The position numbers and the translations under genes are program-made. DNA of 64,000 nt from Stomorhina lunata (Eukaryota > Arthropoda > Insecta > Diptera > Rhiniidae): positions 17,248,384-17,312,383 of the forward strand of contig OW121743.1 in the NCBI GenBank assembly GCA_933228675.1. Direction: 5' to 3'. Below the pieces are notes generated by a model. It ran no database searches. It saw only the letters and a list, made by a program, of their open reading frames with translations, and was not told the origin of the DNA. Shown here piece after piece: positions 1 to 13,668 of the stretch. Within the stretch, counting starts at the first letter, position 1; each line of letters starts with the position of its first letter.

Positions 1-540
1 TATGTGCGCACATTGGGCGCTAGAAGTATTAAATTACAAAGGAAATTACAAGAACCATTTAAAATAAGATTAAATAATTATTTTATTAGGGGTTATCGTA
101 ACTCTTAACACCATCTTTGGCATATAAGTATAACAAAATTTGGAAAAGTCGAAAGCCTATCAAGAAAAGTATGTCAAAGTTATCCAATTCTTTAGTTTCA
201 AACTAAAATTTTATTTAAAATATAGGTCTTTTTGACATGAGCTAAAATGCAATTTAAATATTACTAATATTCCATTAACATTCATAAACATATTCCAATT
301 TTGTTAATTTCCCCTCAAATCGATTTTAGCTATCTTCACTTCTCTACATATGCGAAATCCAAAAGTGCCAGCGTACCCTAAGTGCATTTTCAAATAAATG
401 TCATTGGTTTAATTGACATTTGTGCTACTTTTATCTCCGGTATTCCTGCATATTAAAGTGTCTGTACACATTTGGACAGCCTGAATAAATAAGTGACATT
501 TTGCTTACAGAGAATTTAAAAATTTAATATTATATAGCCA
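1..540. other. AT-rich non-coding flank
   Basis: No open frame with protein-like composition, no splice pair and no repeat could be supported here. The first degenerate units of the downstream 31-bp satellite appear near 541. Confidence 0.6.
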
Positions 541-3500
541 AAACAGTGCATAAAAAAGTACTATCAAAAAGTTACTGTATAACAGTTTTTCTATGAAAAA
601 GTAAAAGTATAACAGTTTTTTAAAGAAAAAGTTACTGTATCAAAGTTTTTCTATGAAAAAGTAAAAGTAAAACAGTTTTTTAAAGAAAATGTTACTGTAT
701 AAAAATGTTCTCTATCAAAAAAAGTGTATAGCATGTTTTCTGTAGATATAGTAACTGCATAACAATTTTTCTATAGAAAAAGTTATTGTAAACCATTACA
801 TAAAAGTTTTTCAATAGAAAAAGTTACTTTATAGCAGTTTTGCTATGAAGAAAGTTAGTATATAGTAAAAGTTACTATAGAACAGTTTTTCTATAAAAAC
901 AAGTCACTGTATAACAGTTTTTCTATAGAAAAAGTAACTGTATAACAGTTTTCATTTAAAAATGTATACAATGACAGTTTTTCTAAAGAAAAAGTAACTG
1001 TATAACAGTTTTCTATTAAAAATGTATACAATGACAGTTTTTCTACCGAAAAAGTTACTGTATAATATTTTTTCTACAGAAAAAGTTATTGTATAACAGG
1101 TTTTCTATAGAAAAAGTTACTGTATAACAGTTTTTCTTTAGAAAAAGAAATGTATGTACTATATAACAGTTTTTGTAAAAAAAGTTAATGTATAACAGTT
1201 TTTCTATAAAAAAGTTATTGTATAACAGTTTTTCTGTAGAAAAAGTTACTGTATAACAGTTTTTCTATAGAAAAAGTTACTGTATAACTATTTTTCTATA
1301 GAAAAAGTTACTGTATAACAGTTTTCTATAGAAAAAGTTACTGCATAACAGTTTTTCTATAGAAAAAGTTACTGTATAACAGTTTTTCCATAGAAAAAGT
1401 TACTGTATAACAGTTTTTCTATAGAAAAAGTTACTGTATAACAGTTTGTCTATAGAAAAAATTAATGTATAACTGCTTTTCTATAGAAGCAGTTACCGTA
1501 TAACAGTTTTCTATAGAAAAATTTGCTGTATAACAGTTTTTCTATAGAAAAGGTTACATTATAACAGTTTTTCTATAGAAAAAGTTAATGTACAACAGTT
1601 TTTCTTTAGAAAAAGTAATGTATGTACTGTATAACAGTTTTTGTAAAGAAAAAGTTAATGTATAACAGTTTTTCTATAGAAAAAGTTACTTTATAACAGT
1701 TTTTCTATAGAAAAAGTTACTGTATAACAGTTTTTCTATAGAAAAAGTTACTGTATAACAGTTTTTTCTATAGAAAAAGTTACTGTATAACAGTTTTTCT
1801 ATAGAAAAAGTTACTGTATAACAGTTTTTCCATAGAAAAAGTTACTGTATAACAGTTTTTCTATAGAAAAGGTTACTTTACGACAGTTTTTCTATAGAAA
1901 AAGTTATTGTATAACAGTTTTTCTACAGACAAAATTACTGTATAACAGTTTTTCTATAGAAAAGGTTACTGTATAACAGTTTTTCTATAAAAAAGTTACT
2001 TTATAACATTTTTTCTATATAAATAAAGTTACTGTATAACAGTTTTTCTATAAAAAAGTTACTGTATAACAGTTTGTCTATAGAAAAAGTTAATGTATAA
2101 CTTTTTTTCATAGAAACAATTACCGTATAACAGTTTTTCTATAGAAAAAGTTAATGTATAACAGTTTTTCTATAGAAAAAGTTTCTGTGTAACAGTTTTT
2201 CTATAGAAAAAATTACTGTATAACAGTTTTTCTATAGAAAAAATTACTGTATAACAGTTTTTCTATAGAAAATGTTGCTATATAACAGCTTTTCTATAGA
2301 AAAAGTTACTGCATAACAGTTTTTCTATAGAAAAAGTTACTGCATAACAGTTTTTCTGTGGAAAAAATTACTGTATAACAGTTTTCTATAGAAAAAGTTA
2401 CTGTATAACAGTTTTTCTTTAGAAAAAGAAATGTATGTACTATATAACAGTTTTTGTAAAAAAAGTTACTGTATAACAGTTATTCTATAAAAAAGTTATT
2501 GTATAATAGTTTTTCTGTAGAAAAAGTTACTGTATAACAGTTTTTCTATAGAAAAAATTACTGTATAACTATTTTTCTATAGAAAAAGTTACTGTATAAC
2601 AGTTTTTCTATAGAAAATGTTACTGTATAACAGTCTTTCTACAGAAAAAATTGCTGTATAACAGTTTTTCTTTAAAAAAAATTACTGTGCAACAGTTTTT
2701 CTACAGAAAAAGTGACTGTATAACAGTTTTTTCTATAGAAAAAGTTACTGTATATAAGTTTTTCTATAAAAAAAATTACTGTATAACAGTTTTTCTACAT
2801 AAAAACAGTTTTTCTATAGATCTATAAAAAAAGTTACTGTATAATAGTTTTTCGTATAGATAATGTTACTGTATAACAGTTAATGTATAGTTAAAGTTAC
2901 TGCATAACAGTTTTTCGATAAAAAAAAGTTGCTGTATAACAGTTTTTTTTAAGAAAAAGTGATAATATTTCTATAGAAAAAATTATTAAGTTATAGTTTT
3001 TCTATAGAAAAAGTTACAGTTTTCTATAGAAACTGTTACTGTATAACAGTAGTTCTATAGAAAAACTTAACTTTTCAATAAAACTGGTTACTGTATAACA
3101 GTTTTTCTATAGAAAATGATACTTTATAACAATTTGCAATAGAAAAAGTTACTGTATAACAGTTTTTCTATAGGAAAAATTACTCTAAAACAATTTTTTA
3201 TAGAAACAGTTTCTGGATAACAGTTTTTCTATAGGAAATGTTACTGTATAATAGTTTTTGTATAGAAAAAGTTAATGTATAACATTTTTTCTATAGAAAA
3301 AGTTCCTGTATAACAGCCTTCTAGCTCCAGTTTTTCTATAGGTACAGGTACTTCTATAGAAAAACATACAGTACAACAGTTTTTCTATATTTTCTACATT
3401 ATAACAGTTTTTCGATAGAAAAAAGTATAACAGCTTTTCTATTGAAAAAGTAACTGTATAACAGTTTTTTTTTACAGATAAAGTTGCTGTTTAACTGCTT

Positions 3501-3640
3501 TTCAATAAAAAAAGTTACTGTACAACAGTTTTTTTAAAAGTCACTGTACAACAGTTTTACTAGAGAAACAATTTATATTATAACAGCTTTCCTATAGATA
3601 TATTTACTTTTGTTTGAAAACAACTTTTTCTATATAGAAA
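541..3640. repeat. 31-bp satellite, block A, palindromic CTATAG core
   Basis: This is a tandem array of about 100 units of ~31 bp. Each unit combines GTTACTGTATAAC, whose ends GTTA and TAAC are themselves inverted, with the perfect palindrome TTTTTCTATAGAAAAA. The middle (about 1200-2400) is well conserved. Both ends (541-1100 and 2750-3640) are degenerate, with indels and point changes, as expected when unequal exchange homogenises array centres. Some units carry the same larger variation (a TTAGAAAAAG-AATGTATGTACT variant near 1140, 1610 and 2410), which suggests duplication of multi-unit segments. No coding potential is visible. The core is shared with the blocks at 18.9, 32.0, 41.2, 61.4 and 62.2 kb. 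Confidence 0.97.
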
Positions 3641-4880
3641 AATTTTATGGGAGATAACATTTATTTAGAAAAATAAAAGTATAGCCTATCTTAGGGTTTA
3701 AACTTATTTTTAATTGGAGATTGAAAACAATTCCTATTTCTGTATTTCAAAATTGTAAATTTCTTACAAATTAATATTTAATTTTTCACTTAGGCAAAAA
3801 CACAAATATCAAAAAATATTATTTGTTTCAAAAATCTACCAAAGGCCAGCTATTGAGGTCATTTTTAAACAACCACAATGATTTTTAATTTAAACATAAA
3901 GAAGGATGCAGTGGAATAAAAATGGTAGGGAAAGGAAAAGTCGAGCCAAATACTAAAAGATTTGTTTGTTTTTCCTAATTCATGGTCGAATAAAAACCAC
4001 AATAATATTTTTACCATAATATTATTATAATCTTTATTTTTGCTGATTTGTTTTATTTAGAGTTTTAAAAATGATTTAAAAACATCTAAAATAAAATAAC
4101 ATGAAAAACTATAATATTTATTTAAGTAAACCTCAGCCATAAAGAGTTCAAAAAACTGTGGCCTACTTTTAGGGGTATAATCATTATTTGTGTGAAAACA
4201 AACGGAAAATTTTATAAAGAAACATTTAAAAAGCAATAAAATATTTAAACAAAAGCCAATACCCCAATTTACTTTTAAAGGGTAAGAAACCAGATTGTAC
4301 AATTTCGTACAAACAACCAAGCGAGAACATTAATTACAACATTTTAATGATTAATTTTCTAATAGAAAAATTGAAACCAAAAAAAAAAAACTGGTAACAC
4401 AAACGAATAACTAGAAACTGAAAAAGGTAATTACTTCTAAACGTAGTTATAAGCCACTTATCATTATTTCTAGTTTCGACTATGTATGAAAAGTGATCAC
4501 AAGCATTACACAACACTTTTATATTTAATGCACGGAAACGGAAGTGGGTTTGCTGTACTAAGAGTATAAGTGCCGTACATACAAACCTAAAAGAGTTAGA
4601 GTGTGTAGGTATAAGAGTAGAAATGAGTGTGTAGATTTGTTTTGTTTAAGCAAAAAGAAAAGTTAGAAAATACTTAAAAACTTCCATTAAAAGACCCACT
4701 CCAAAGTATAGAATTGTTTAATTTGTCGGCACTTGTTAAAGTTGGAAATCCTTAAACTTAACATTGAAAATTTCCGGGTGAAAAACAAATACTGTAACAC
4801 ATAACACTCATATACTAATACAAAGAAATGAGGATATAGAAAGCTTCTTTCACATGATGAGGATGCTTAAACCTACAAAT
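3641..4880. other. Non-coding AT-rich spacer
   Basis: The two short minus-strand open frames (4057-4320 and 4334-4516) are low-complexity, Phe/Tyr/Lys-rich AT translations with no recognisable motif, so no gene is called. A run of A's occurs near 4380. Nothing else was identified. Confidence 0.6.
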
Positions 4881-7800
4881 AGACTATGACTAGACTATGA
4901 CTAGACTATGACTAGACTATGACTAGACTATGACTAGACTATGACTAGACTATGACTAGACTATGACTATACTATGACTAGACTATGACTAGACTATGAC
5001 TAGACTATGACTAGACTATGACTAGACTATGACTAGACTATGACTATACTATGACTAGACTATGACTAGACTATGACTAGACTATGACTAGACTATGACT
5101 AGACTATGACTAGACTATGACTAGACTATGACTAGACTATGACTAGACTATGACTAGACTATGACTAGACTATGACTAGACTATGACTAGACTATGACTA
5201 GACTATGACTAGACTATGACTAGACTATGACTAGACTATGACTAGACTATGACTAGACTATGACTAGACTATGACTAGACTATGACTAGACTATGACTAG
5301 ACTATGACTAGACTATGACTAGACTATGACTAGACTATGACTAGACTATGACTAGACTATGACTAGACTATGACTAGACTATGACTAGACTATGACTAGA
5401 CTATGACTAGACTATGACTAGACTATGACTAGACTATGACTAGACTATGACTAGACTATGACTAGACTATGACTAGACTATGACTAGACTATGACTAGAC
5501 TATGACTAGACTATGACTAGACTATGACTAGACTATGACTAGACTATGACTAGACTATGACTAGACTATGACTAGACTATGACTAGACTATGACTAGACT
5601 ATGACTAGACTATGACTAGACTATGACTAGACTATGACTAGACTATGACTAGACTATGACTAGACTATGACTAGACTATGACTAGACTATGACTAGACTA
5701 TGACTAGACTATGACTAGACTATGACTAGACTATGACTAGACTATGACTAGACTATGACTAGACTATGACTAGACTATGACTAGACTATGACTAGACTAT
5801 GACTAGACTATGACTAGACTATGACTAGACTATGACTAGACTATGACTAGACTATGACTAGACTATGACTAGACTATGACTAGACTATGACTAGACTATG
5901 ACTAGACTATGACTAGACTATGACTAGACTATGACTAGACTATGACTAGACTATGACTAGACTATGACTAGACTATGACTAGACTATGACTAGACTATGA
6001 CTAGACTATGACTAGACTATGACTAGACTATGACTAGACTATGACTAGACTATGACTAGACTATGACTAGACTATGACTAGACTATGACTAGACTATGAC
6101 TAGACTATGACTAGACTATGACTAGACTATGACTAGACTATGACTAGACTATGACTAGACTATGACTAGACTATGACTAGACTATGACTAGACTATGACT
6201 AGACTATGACTAGACTATGACTAGACTATGACTAGACTATGACTAGACTATGACTAGACTATGACTAGACTATGACTAGACTATGACTAGACTATGACTA
6301 GACTATGACTAGACTATGACTAGACTATGACTAGACTATGACTAGACTATGACTAGACTATGACTAGACTATGACTAGACTATGACTAGACTATGACTAG
6401 ACTATGACTAGACTATGACTAGACTATGACTAGACTATGACTAGACTATGACTAGACTATGACTAGACTATGACTAGACTATGACTAGACTATGACTAGA
6501 CTATGACTAGACTATGACTAGACTATGACTAGACTATGACTAGACTATGACTAGACTATGACTAGACTATGACTAGACTATGACTAGACTATGACTAGAC
6601 TATGACTAGACTATGACTAGACTATGACTAGACTATGACTAGACTATGACTAGACTATGACTAGACTATGACTAGACTATGACTAGACTATGACTAGACT
6701 ATGACTAGACTATGACTAGACTATGACTAGACTATGACTAGACTATGACTAGACTATGACTAGACTATGACTAGACTATGACTAGACTATGACTAGACTA
6801 TGACTAGACTATGACTAGACTATGACTAGACTATGACTAGACTATGACTAGACTATGACTAGACTATGACTAGACTATGACTAGACTATGACTAGACTAT
6901 GACTAGACTATGACTAGACTATGACTAGACTATGACTAGACTATGACTAGACTATGACTAGACTATGACTAGACTATGACTAGACTATGACTAGACTATG
7001 ACTAGACTATGACTAGACTATGACTAGACTATGACTAGACTATGACTAGACTATGACTAGACTATGACTAGACTATGACTAGACTATGACTAGACTATGA
7101 CTAGACTATGACTAGACTATGACTAGACTATGACTAGACTATGACTAGACTATGACTAGACTATGACTAGACTATGACTAGACTATGACTAGACTATGAC
7201 TAGACTATGACTAGACTATGACTAGACTATGACTAGACTATGACTAGACTATGACTAGACTATGACTAGACTATGACTAGACTATGACTAGACTATGACT
7301 AGACTATGACTAGACTATGACTAGACTATGACTAGACTATGACTAGACTATGACTAGACTATGACTAGACTATGACTAGACTATGACTAGACTATGACTA
7401 GACTATGACTAGACTATGACTAGACTATGACTAGACTATGACTAGACTATGACTAGACTATGACTAGACTATGACTAGACTATGACTAGACTATGACTAG
7501 ACTATGACTAGACTATGACTAGACTATGACTAGACTATGACTAGACTATGACTAGACTATGACTAGACTATGACTAGACTATGACTAGACTATGACTAGA
7601 CTATGACTAGACTATGACTAGACTATGACTAGACTATGACTAGACTATGACTAGACTATGACTAGACTATGACTAGACTATGACTAGACTATGACTAGAC
7701 TATGACTAGACTATGACTAGACTATGACTAGACTATGACTAGACTATGACTAGACTATGACTAGACTATGACTAGACTATGACTAGACTATGACTAGACT

Positions 7801-8090
7801 ATGACTAGACTATGACTAGACTATGACTAGACTATGACTAGACTATGACTAGACTATGACTAGACTATGACTAGACTATGACTAGACTATGACTAGACTA
7901 TGACTAGACTATGACTAGACTATGACTAGACTATGACTAGACTATGACTAGACTATGACTAGACTATGACTAGACTATGACTAGACTATGACTAGACTAT
8001 GACTAGACTATGACTAGACTATGACTAGACTATGACTAGACTATGACTAGACTATGACTAGACTATGACTAGACTAGACTAGACTATGAC
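4881..8090. repeat. 11-bp satellite (ACTATGACTAG)n
   Basis: About 292 nearly perfect tandem copies of the 11-mer ACTATGACTAG. The only clear deviations are G-to-T changes at 4970 and 5047, exactly 77 bp (seven units) apart, and a shortened unit (gactagactagac) at about 8069-8083 just before the array ends. The period of 11 bp is close to one turn of the DNA helix. The unit shares an ACTA-x-x-AC frame with the 11-bp arrays at 51.8-58.0 kb, so common origin is likely. In-frame TAG and TGA codons make it non-coding. Confidence 0.98.
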
Positions 8091-8950
8091 TGTGTGACTA
8101 AGGATTATGTGTTTATATTTATATGATTTTAAATTTTAAAGCTCTTTAGCTAATCAAAAGTGAATTGCTAATGGACTTTTGTGGTTTGACTTTGTTTAAT
8201 TTAAATTTTGAAATTTTATGAATTCTTAATGAAAGCCATAAAACGTGTCAACTGGTCAATTATTAATCAGGCAAATGTTGATTTACTCGTTCATATTATT
8301 CAACAAATAAGGAAGAGCTATTAAAATGGCAACAACATAATTTTAAAAATATGGTGGATTTCCATGTTTACGAGTCATTATAAAATCACAAATTTATAAT
8401 GGCCTTTTCATATTTTACCCTAGTAAATCAAAGTGTCTGCATATTAATTAGATTTTAATTATTTACCTCAAAAAGGACATCTACTTACATGGAAAATGTG
8501 AAATCATTTTAAAATTACAATTTTAATTTTGTGGATACATTACGAGTGAGTAGGAGGAAAACATAAATAAAGGCTTAGTTCAAAAGTGGATACGGGGTAT
8601 ATAGTTTTGTTTTTTAGTTAAGTTTTGAATAAATTTCATTTAAATGTGATCCTAGGCCATTAATATATTGAATTTTGAATTGAATAATTTGAATTTTTAA
8701 TTTCCATTAAAGGTTTTCTTGGACAATTCCATAAATTTTAGACTGATGGACATATGTACTTATGTAAACCAAAAATACCAGTTGAGTTTTTGAAAAATTT
8801 AAAAAAGGCTGTCTTCTTTTTATCCCTTTTCTGAGCTGCAAATAGATTAAATCGAATTTCATTTCTAGTTTTCTAACCAATATTTTACTTAAGGAAAAAT
8901 AACTGATACTTCGTATATACAAAACTTGTATAAATTTCATTACAATAAAA
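8091..8950. other. Non-coding AT-rich spacer
   Basis: Single-copy-looking AT-rich sequence between the 11-bp satellite and the ~150-bp repeat field. The minus frame at 8707-8940 has no recognisable domain and is not called as a gene. Confidence 0.5.
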
Positions 8951-11860
8951 AACTCTAACGTGACTCAGTGACTGACTCATCATTGCCATTGGTCAAATGG
9001 CCGACAGCAGGTACCTTTTTCGATGCATATATCCACTAAGAAGGGATGGTGTAAAAATGGAAAAATATAGAAATGGCGTTGGGATCAGCTTTAAAAAAAG
9101 AAGACACGTGTTCAGTACTTTTAGGCAGATGGGACAAATAGGGCGTAAAAAGGGTAAAAATAAATTGTAGGTACTTTTTTTAACCCATGTGTATCTTTTA
9201 AATCAATGAACATAGAAACCAAAAAAACAAAGAAGGTAAACAAGAAAAAATGTCAAACACGTGCTTGGTACTTTTTTGATTTAGGTACCCCCTAAAAGGG
9301 GTAAAATGGGGAAAATTATATTTCATTCTTCCTCAGCTCAAACAGCTAAAGCTGGTGAGCTGAAATTTTGATAGCGGGTACCTTTTTCGATGCATATATC
9401 CATTGGGTAGGGAAGGGGTTAAAATGAACAAAATCAGAAATTGCGTTGGGATCATTTATAAAAATAAGAAATTCGGTACGTTTTGGCAGATGGGATAAAT
9501 AGGGCATAAAAGGGGTAAAAATAAATTGCTGGTACTTTTTTTTAACCCATGTGCATCTTTTAAACCAATCAACATAGAAACCAAATTTAAAACGAAGACG
9601 GTAAACAAAAAAATATAAAACACGTTCTTGGTACTTTTTTAGTTTAAGGGATAAAAAGGGGGAAAAATATTCAGGGTAGATTTATTCTTCCTTATCTTGA
9701 ACTCACTTGAACCAATAAAGCTAGAAACAAAATTTGCAGGGAATTCAATTGCCAAGTACAAAATATCAAACACGTATTTGGTATTTTTTTCAATTTAGAG
9801 GGTAAAAGAGTGAAAAATCGCTAAAATTATATCTCCTAGACCAAAAGCGATAGAAGCAAAAATTAAATTGGTTTGAGTTTCACACTCAAAATTAGGGGAC
9901 ACGTGTTCAGTCTCTTAGGAGATAAAAAAGGGTAGAAAAGGGAGAAATTAGTAACATCATATCTCCGAAACCAACAGCGACACAAACAAAGTTGAAATTG
10001 GATTTTGATCGAATAAACAAATAAGTGGACAGGTGTTTGGTTCTTTTTTAAAATTTTACTAATAGAGATCAAAAAGGGTAAAAACGTATATCTTGGTACT
10101 TTTTTTTTTAAACCATATGTATCTTTGGAACTAATTAACATAGAAACATGATGATCGCAATCGAAAGGTATTAAAAAACTATTAAACACGTATTTGGTAC
10201 CTTTTTGAATATGGTACTAATAAGGGTAGAAACTATGTTTTGGTACTTTTTAAACCCATAGGTAGCTTTTGAAATAATTAACATAGAGATGTAATTTATG
10301 TCACAATCGATAAGTAATAAAGAATTATTAGGTACGTGTTTGGTACTTTTACGATAAATGAGTTACAAAAAGATAAAACGAGAAAATATTAAAGGGTAGG
10401 TTTTTTGTTTTTAAACTATGAATTTCATTTAAGCTAATGATTTAGGGGGTAAAAAGGGGAAAAATCAGTAACGTCATATCTTCTAAACCAAAAGTGATAG
10501 AAACAAAAAAATAATCTGAAATCAGCACTAAAAATTATAGGACACGGGTTTGGTCATTTTTTTTTTAAATTCGGCCACTTAGTGGTAAAACGGGGTAGAA
10601 AATAGAAAAATTAGTAGCATTTTATCTCCGAAACTGACATCGATAGGAACAAAGTTGAAATTGGAATTCGATCTAGAAAAATAACCGGACACATGTTTGA
10701 TACTTTTTTGAAAATGGAACTAATAAGGGAAGAAAAAGAGTAAAAACTATATTTGGTACTTTTTTAGCCCATACGTATCTTTTGTACTATAAAAGATAAA
10801 GACTCACTTTATGCCACAATCAATAAGTATTCAATAAATATTAAACACGTGCTTGGTACTTTAACGATAAATGGGGTTCAAAAGGGGGAAAACGGGAAAA
10901 TATTAAAGGTTAGGTTTTTTGTTTTTTAACTATGAATATCATTTAAGCTAATGAAGTCCGGAGTATAATTAAGAGGCGGGCCAATTCACTTTAAAGAAAA
11001 CAAAAATAAGTATTTGGCACTTTTTTCAATTAAGGGGGTAAAAAAGGGAAAAATCGATGACGTTATATCGTCTAAATCCAAACTGATAGAAACAAACACT
11101 AAAAATATCTAAGATTAGCACTTAAAATTAAGGGACAAGTATTCGGCACTGTTTGCAAATAAAACCGTTTTGGGGTAAAAAAGGGTAGAAAAGGGAAAAA
11201 TTAGTAAAGTTAGATCTTTGAAACTAACATCGATAGAAACAAAATTTAAATCGGATTTAGATTCACCAGAAAAATAAAAAGTCACGTTTTTAGTACTTTT
11301 CGTAAATGAGGTAAAAATAGGGGATAAAAGAATAAAAGCAAAATTCTGGTACTTTTTTGACCCTTATATAACTTTTAAAAAAATTATTATAGATACAAAA
11401 TTTATACCGCAATCAATAAAAATCAAAAAGGTATCAAATACGTATTTGGTACTTTTTCTACTAATGGGGTAGAAAAGGACATATACGGGTCAAAAATTTA
11501 AAGATAGGTTTTTTAATTATTTGGGAATTAATTTCTCAATTGATAGGTTTTTTATTTTTAAACTTTGTATATTCTTTAAATCAATGAATAATAATTTATA
11601 GCCTTTTCGTTTAACATTAAAGATATATAAGAAGTGTGTTCGGTACTTTTTTCAATTAAAGGGTTAAAAAATAAAAATCGGTAAAATTATACCTCCTTAA
11701 CAAAAATTGAGTCAAGATCAGAAATAAAACTATCAGGACACGTATTCTGTATTTTTTAAATTTGGTAGACTAGGGGTAAATTGGGTTAGCACAAAAAATT
11801 GGATCAGCTACGAAAATAAGGAAGGCGTGTTTAGTACTTTTTTTTGAAAATGGCACCAGT
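8950..11860. repeat. Degenerate ~150-bp tandem repeat field
   Basis: About 20 diverged units are marked by a recurring CACGTGTTTGGTACTTTTT-like box, seen near 9107, 9258, 9622, 9772, 10187, 10334, 10540, 10690, 10843, 11285, 11437, 11635 and 11826. The boxes are separated by about 150 bp and alternate with GGGGTAAAAAGGG-type purine tracts and an ATAGAAAC-AAA box. A longer ~365-bp register is also visible: the box TCGATGCATATATCCA occurs near 9020 and again near 9385. Divergence between units is high, so the array is old. The minus frame 9863-10189 inside it is a chance frame. Confidence 0.85.
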
Positions 11861-12000
11861 AGGTGCTTATTTTGACCTAATACAAATTAAATTTAATTTT
11901 AATATATAAAGCTAGAGTCTATAAAATCATAAAAGTTCTTAAATTCCTGCCATAGACTAGCATTTTTATGGAAAATTTTCAAAATAAAAAAATCATGCCT

Positions 12001-12394
12001 ATTAATATCAATCATACGCACCATAAGCCTTAAGACATTTTTTTTAAATTTTCCCATTGTTCAATATTTAAAAAATTTTTGTTAAATATTTTTAAAAAAT
12101 ATTGCCATCAAGCTTTAAAAATCCTATAAAAACAAATTGTTATTCACTTGAACCTTTTGGCTAAAAGCACTTGAAATTTTTGGCAAATTATTCGGTCTCG
12201 TTTGAAAATTGTTGCAAACATTTTTTAAAAAAAATTTTTTGTTATATTCATTTCCATTTGTTTAAAACAACAGTTTTTCTCCAGCATATTTATCACTTTC
12301 ACAGTTTTAGTTTTGTCTGTTTTTTTATTGACCAATTCAAAACTTCAAAAAAATATTTTTTCGCGTTTGAACATGACGTATGATTGATATTAAT
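12001..12394. repeat. Interval bounded by inverted 17-18-bp motifs; possible small transposon
   Basis: The motif attaatatcaatcatacg at 12001 appears as its reverse complement at 12377-12394, so a ~394-bp segment is bounded by inverted copies of the same sequence. The interior is AT-rich and has no coding content. This could be a terminal-inverted-repeat element whose ATTAAT ends look like a target duplication, or two independent insertions of a shorter motif. The same motif occurs alone at 21030, 42796 and 51056, which argues that it is not only a transposon end. Confidence 0.4.
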
Positions 12395-13054
12395 TCCAGC
12401 TGCCAAATGATTGATCATAGACTGAAAATAAATAATTGAAATATTTGGAAAAAGGCAACCTCACGCCAAACACAATTGCTTAAAATATAAAAGTTGAAAA
12501 TGACCACATTTTTTTAATAAAAATAAATTTATTGGAAAATTTAAAAACACAACAGAAAAAAAAAAATAAAATTTAAAAAATTCTTCCAAAAACTCATATT
12601 TCAAATTTGTTTGAATATATGTATGACAATAAATCGTTATCTAAAGGCTTATGTGACATAAAAAAAGGAATAGATTTTTCAAGTATTTTCAATAGCAAAA
12701 ACACTGAAGAGTTTATTTTTATGCCACCTAAGCCCTTTTGCCTTTCAGTTGACGTTATGTATTTTTTTATTCAATTCAACTAAAATAATTTCCTAAGAAG
12801 TGGGAGTTTTCCCAGACAGTTCTTGTTTCCTTGTCTTCTTTTATGTTTGTTTTGTTTGTCTTTTCTAAAGAAAATTTTTGGCTAGAGGTCACAAATTGTA
12901 AAATTTCTTGACCTGATTTTGGGCACTTCCTTTCAGTTCTTTTTTACAATAAATATTTTACAATAAAAGCTTTAGGAAAAAAAAAAACAAATGCTAAAAC
13001 AAAAGAGCGTCCCAAAAGATGAGTCTCAATAAATCTAACAAAAATTTAATCTAA
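12395..13054. other. Non-coding AT-rich spacer
   Basis: No gene, RNA or repeat is supported. The stretch contains poly-A/poly-T runs and ends where the CGATATCG-type MITE begins. Confidence 0.5.
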
Positions 13055-13668
13055 GGGCCAAGTCGCAGTAGGCGATATCGAAATGTTACATATTTTAGAA
13101 ACGTTTGTGTAGCATACTTTTAGGTTAATCTAAAAATTATATAAAAGTTCCCTTAAAGTAAAGGAATTTTATTGAAACTTATAGCCTGTTCCACGATTTC
13201 GAAAGAAAATCTACTCGAAAGAAAGTGAGTAACTCGAATTCGAATTAATTTTGGTTTCACTATTTCGAAGCCTTTCGTTCGTTTCTATTCGAAAGCAAAA
13301 TGTCAAGTGACTCATTTTGACATTTGCTTTCGCATTGCTGGTTACTTGTTCGAAATAGTGAAACAGAAATTTGTATAAAGATACTTACGTTTTCTTTCGA
13401 CTTGTTTTTCGACTTATCTTTCGCATAAAATAAAGTTAGTGAAACGAAAAACAAATTTCTTTCGGATAGTATACGAAAGAAAGCACTCTTTCGAGGTCGT
13501 GGAACAGGCTATTAATGTTTTGACAAAGAAACGAATATGTTTAGATATCAAATTTTATTAAACTTTTTTTAAAATAAATTATTTTGAAAATCCCTAAGGT
13601 ATGCTACACAATATTTGCTAAAAAGTCTAAATTTTCTATCGATATCGAATGAAGCAATTTATCTCCCG
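13055..13668. mobile_element. MITE with CGATATCG-type termini, interrupted by a second MITE
   Basis: The left part (about 13055-13178) and right part (about 13515-13668) match the two halves of the uninterrupted copy at 59938-60263. The left part has the cGATATCGAAATGT terminus followed by a GTGTAGCATACTTTTAGG box. The right part has AATCCCTAAGGTATGCTACAC followed by TATCGATATCGAAT. The 330-bp segment at 13182-13511 splits the element and has its own terminal repeats and target duplication, so it inserted later. There is no coding capacity, and the transposase source is unknown. Confidence 0.7.
13182..13511. mobile_element. Nested 330-bp MITE, PIF/Harbinger-like
   Basis: The terminal inverted repeat TAGCCTGTTCCACGA occurs at 13182 and as its complement ending at 13511. 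The repeat continues imperfectly inward through TTCGAAAG. Both ends are flanked by TTA (13179-13181 and 13512-13514), the three-base target duplication typical of PIF/Harbinger transposons. The interior is rich in TTTCGAAAG-like boxes in both orientations. It encodes nothing; the minus frame at 13260-13454 is a chance frame. Superfamily assignment rests only on the TTA duplication and is tentative. Confidence 0.7.

Noticed and set aside
541..3640. CRISPR-like array
   Set aside because: Units are directly adjacent tandem copies without variable spacers, in a eukaryotic context.
12171..12383. 70-codon plus frame rich in Phe and Lys
   Set aside because: It lies within the motif-bounded AT-rich segment and has no motif; its composition is that of random AT-rich DNA.
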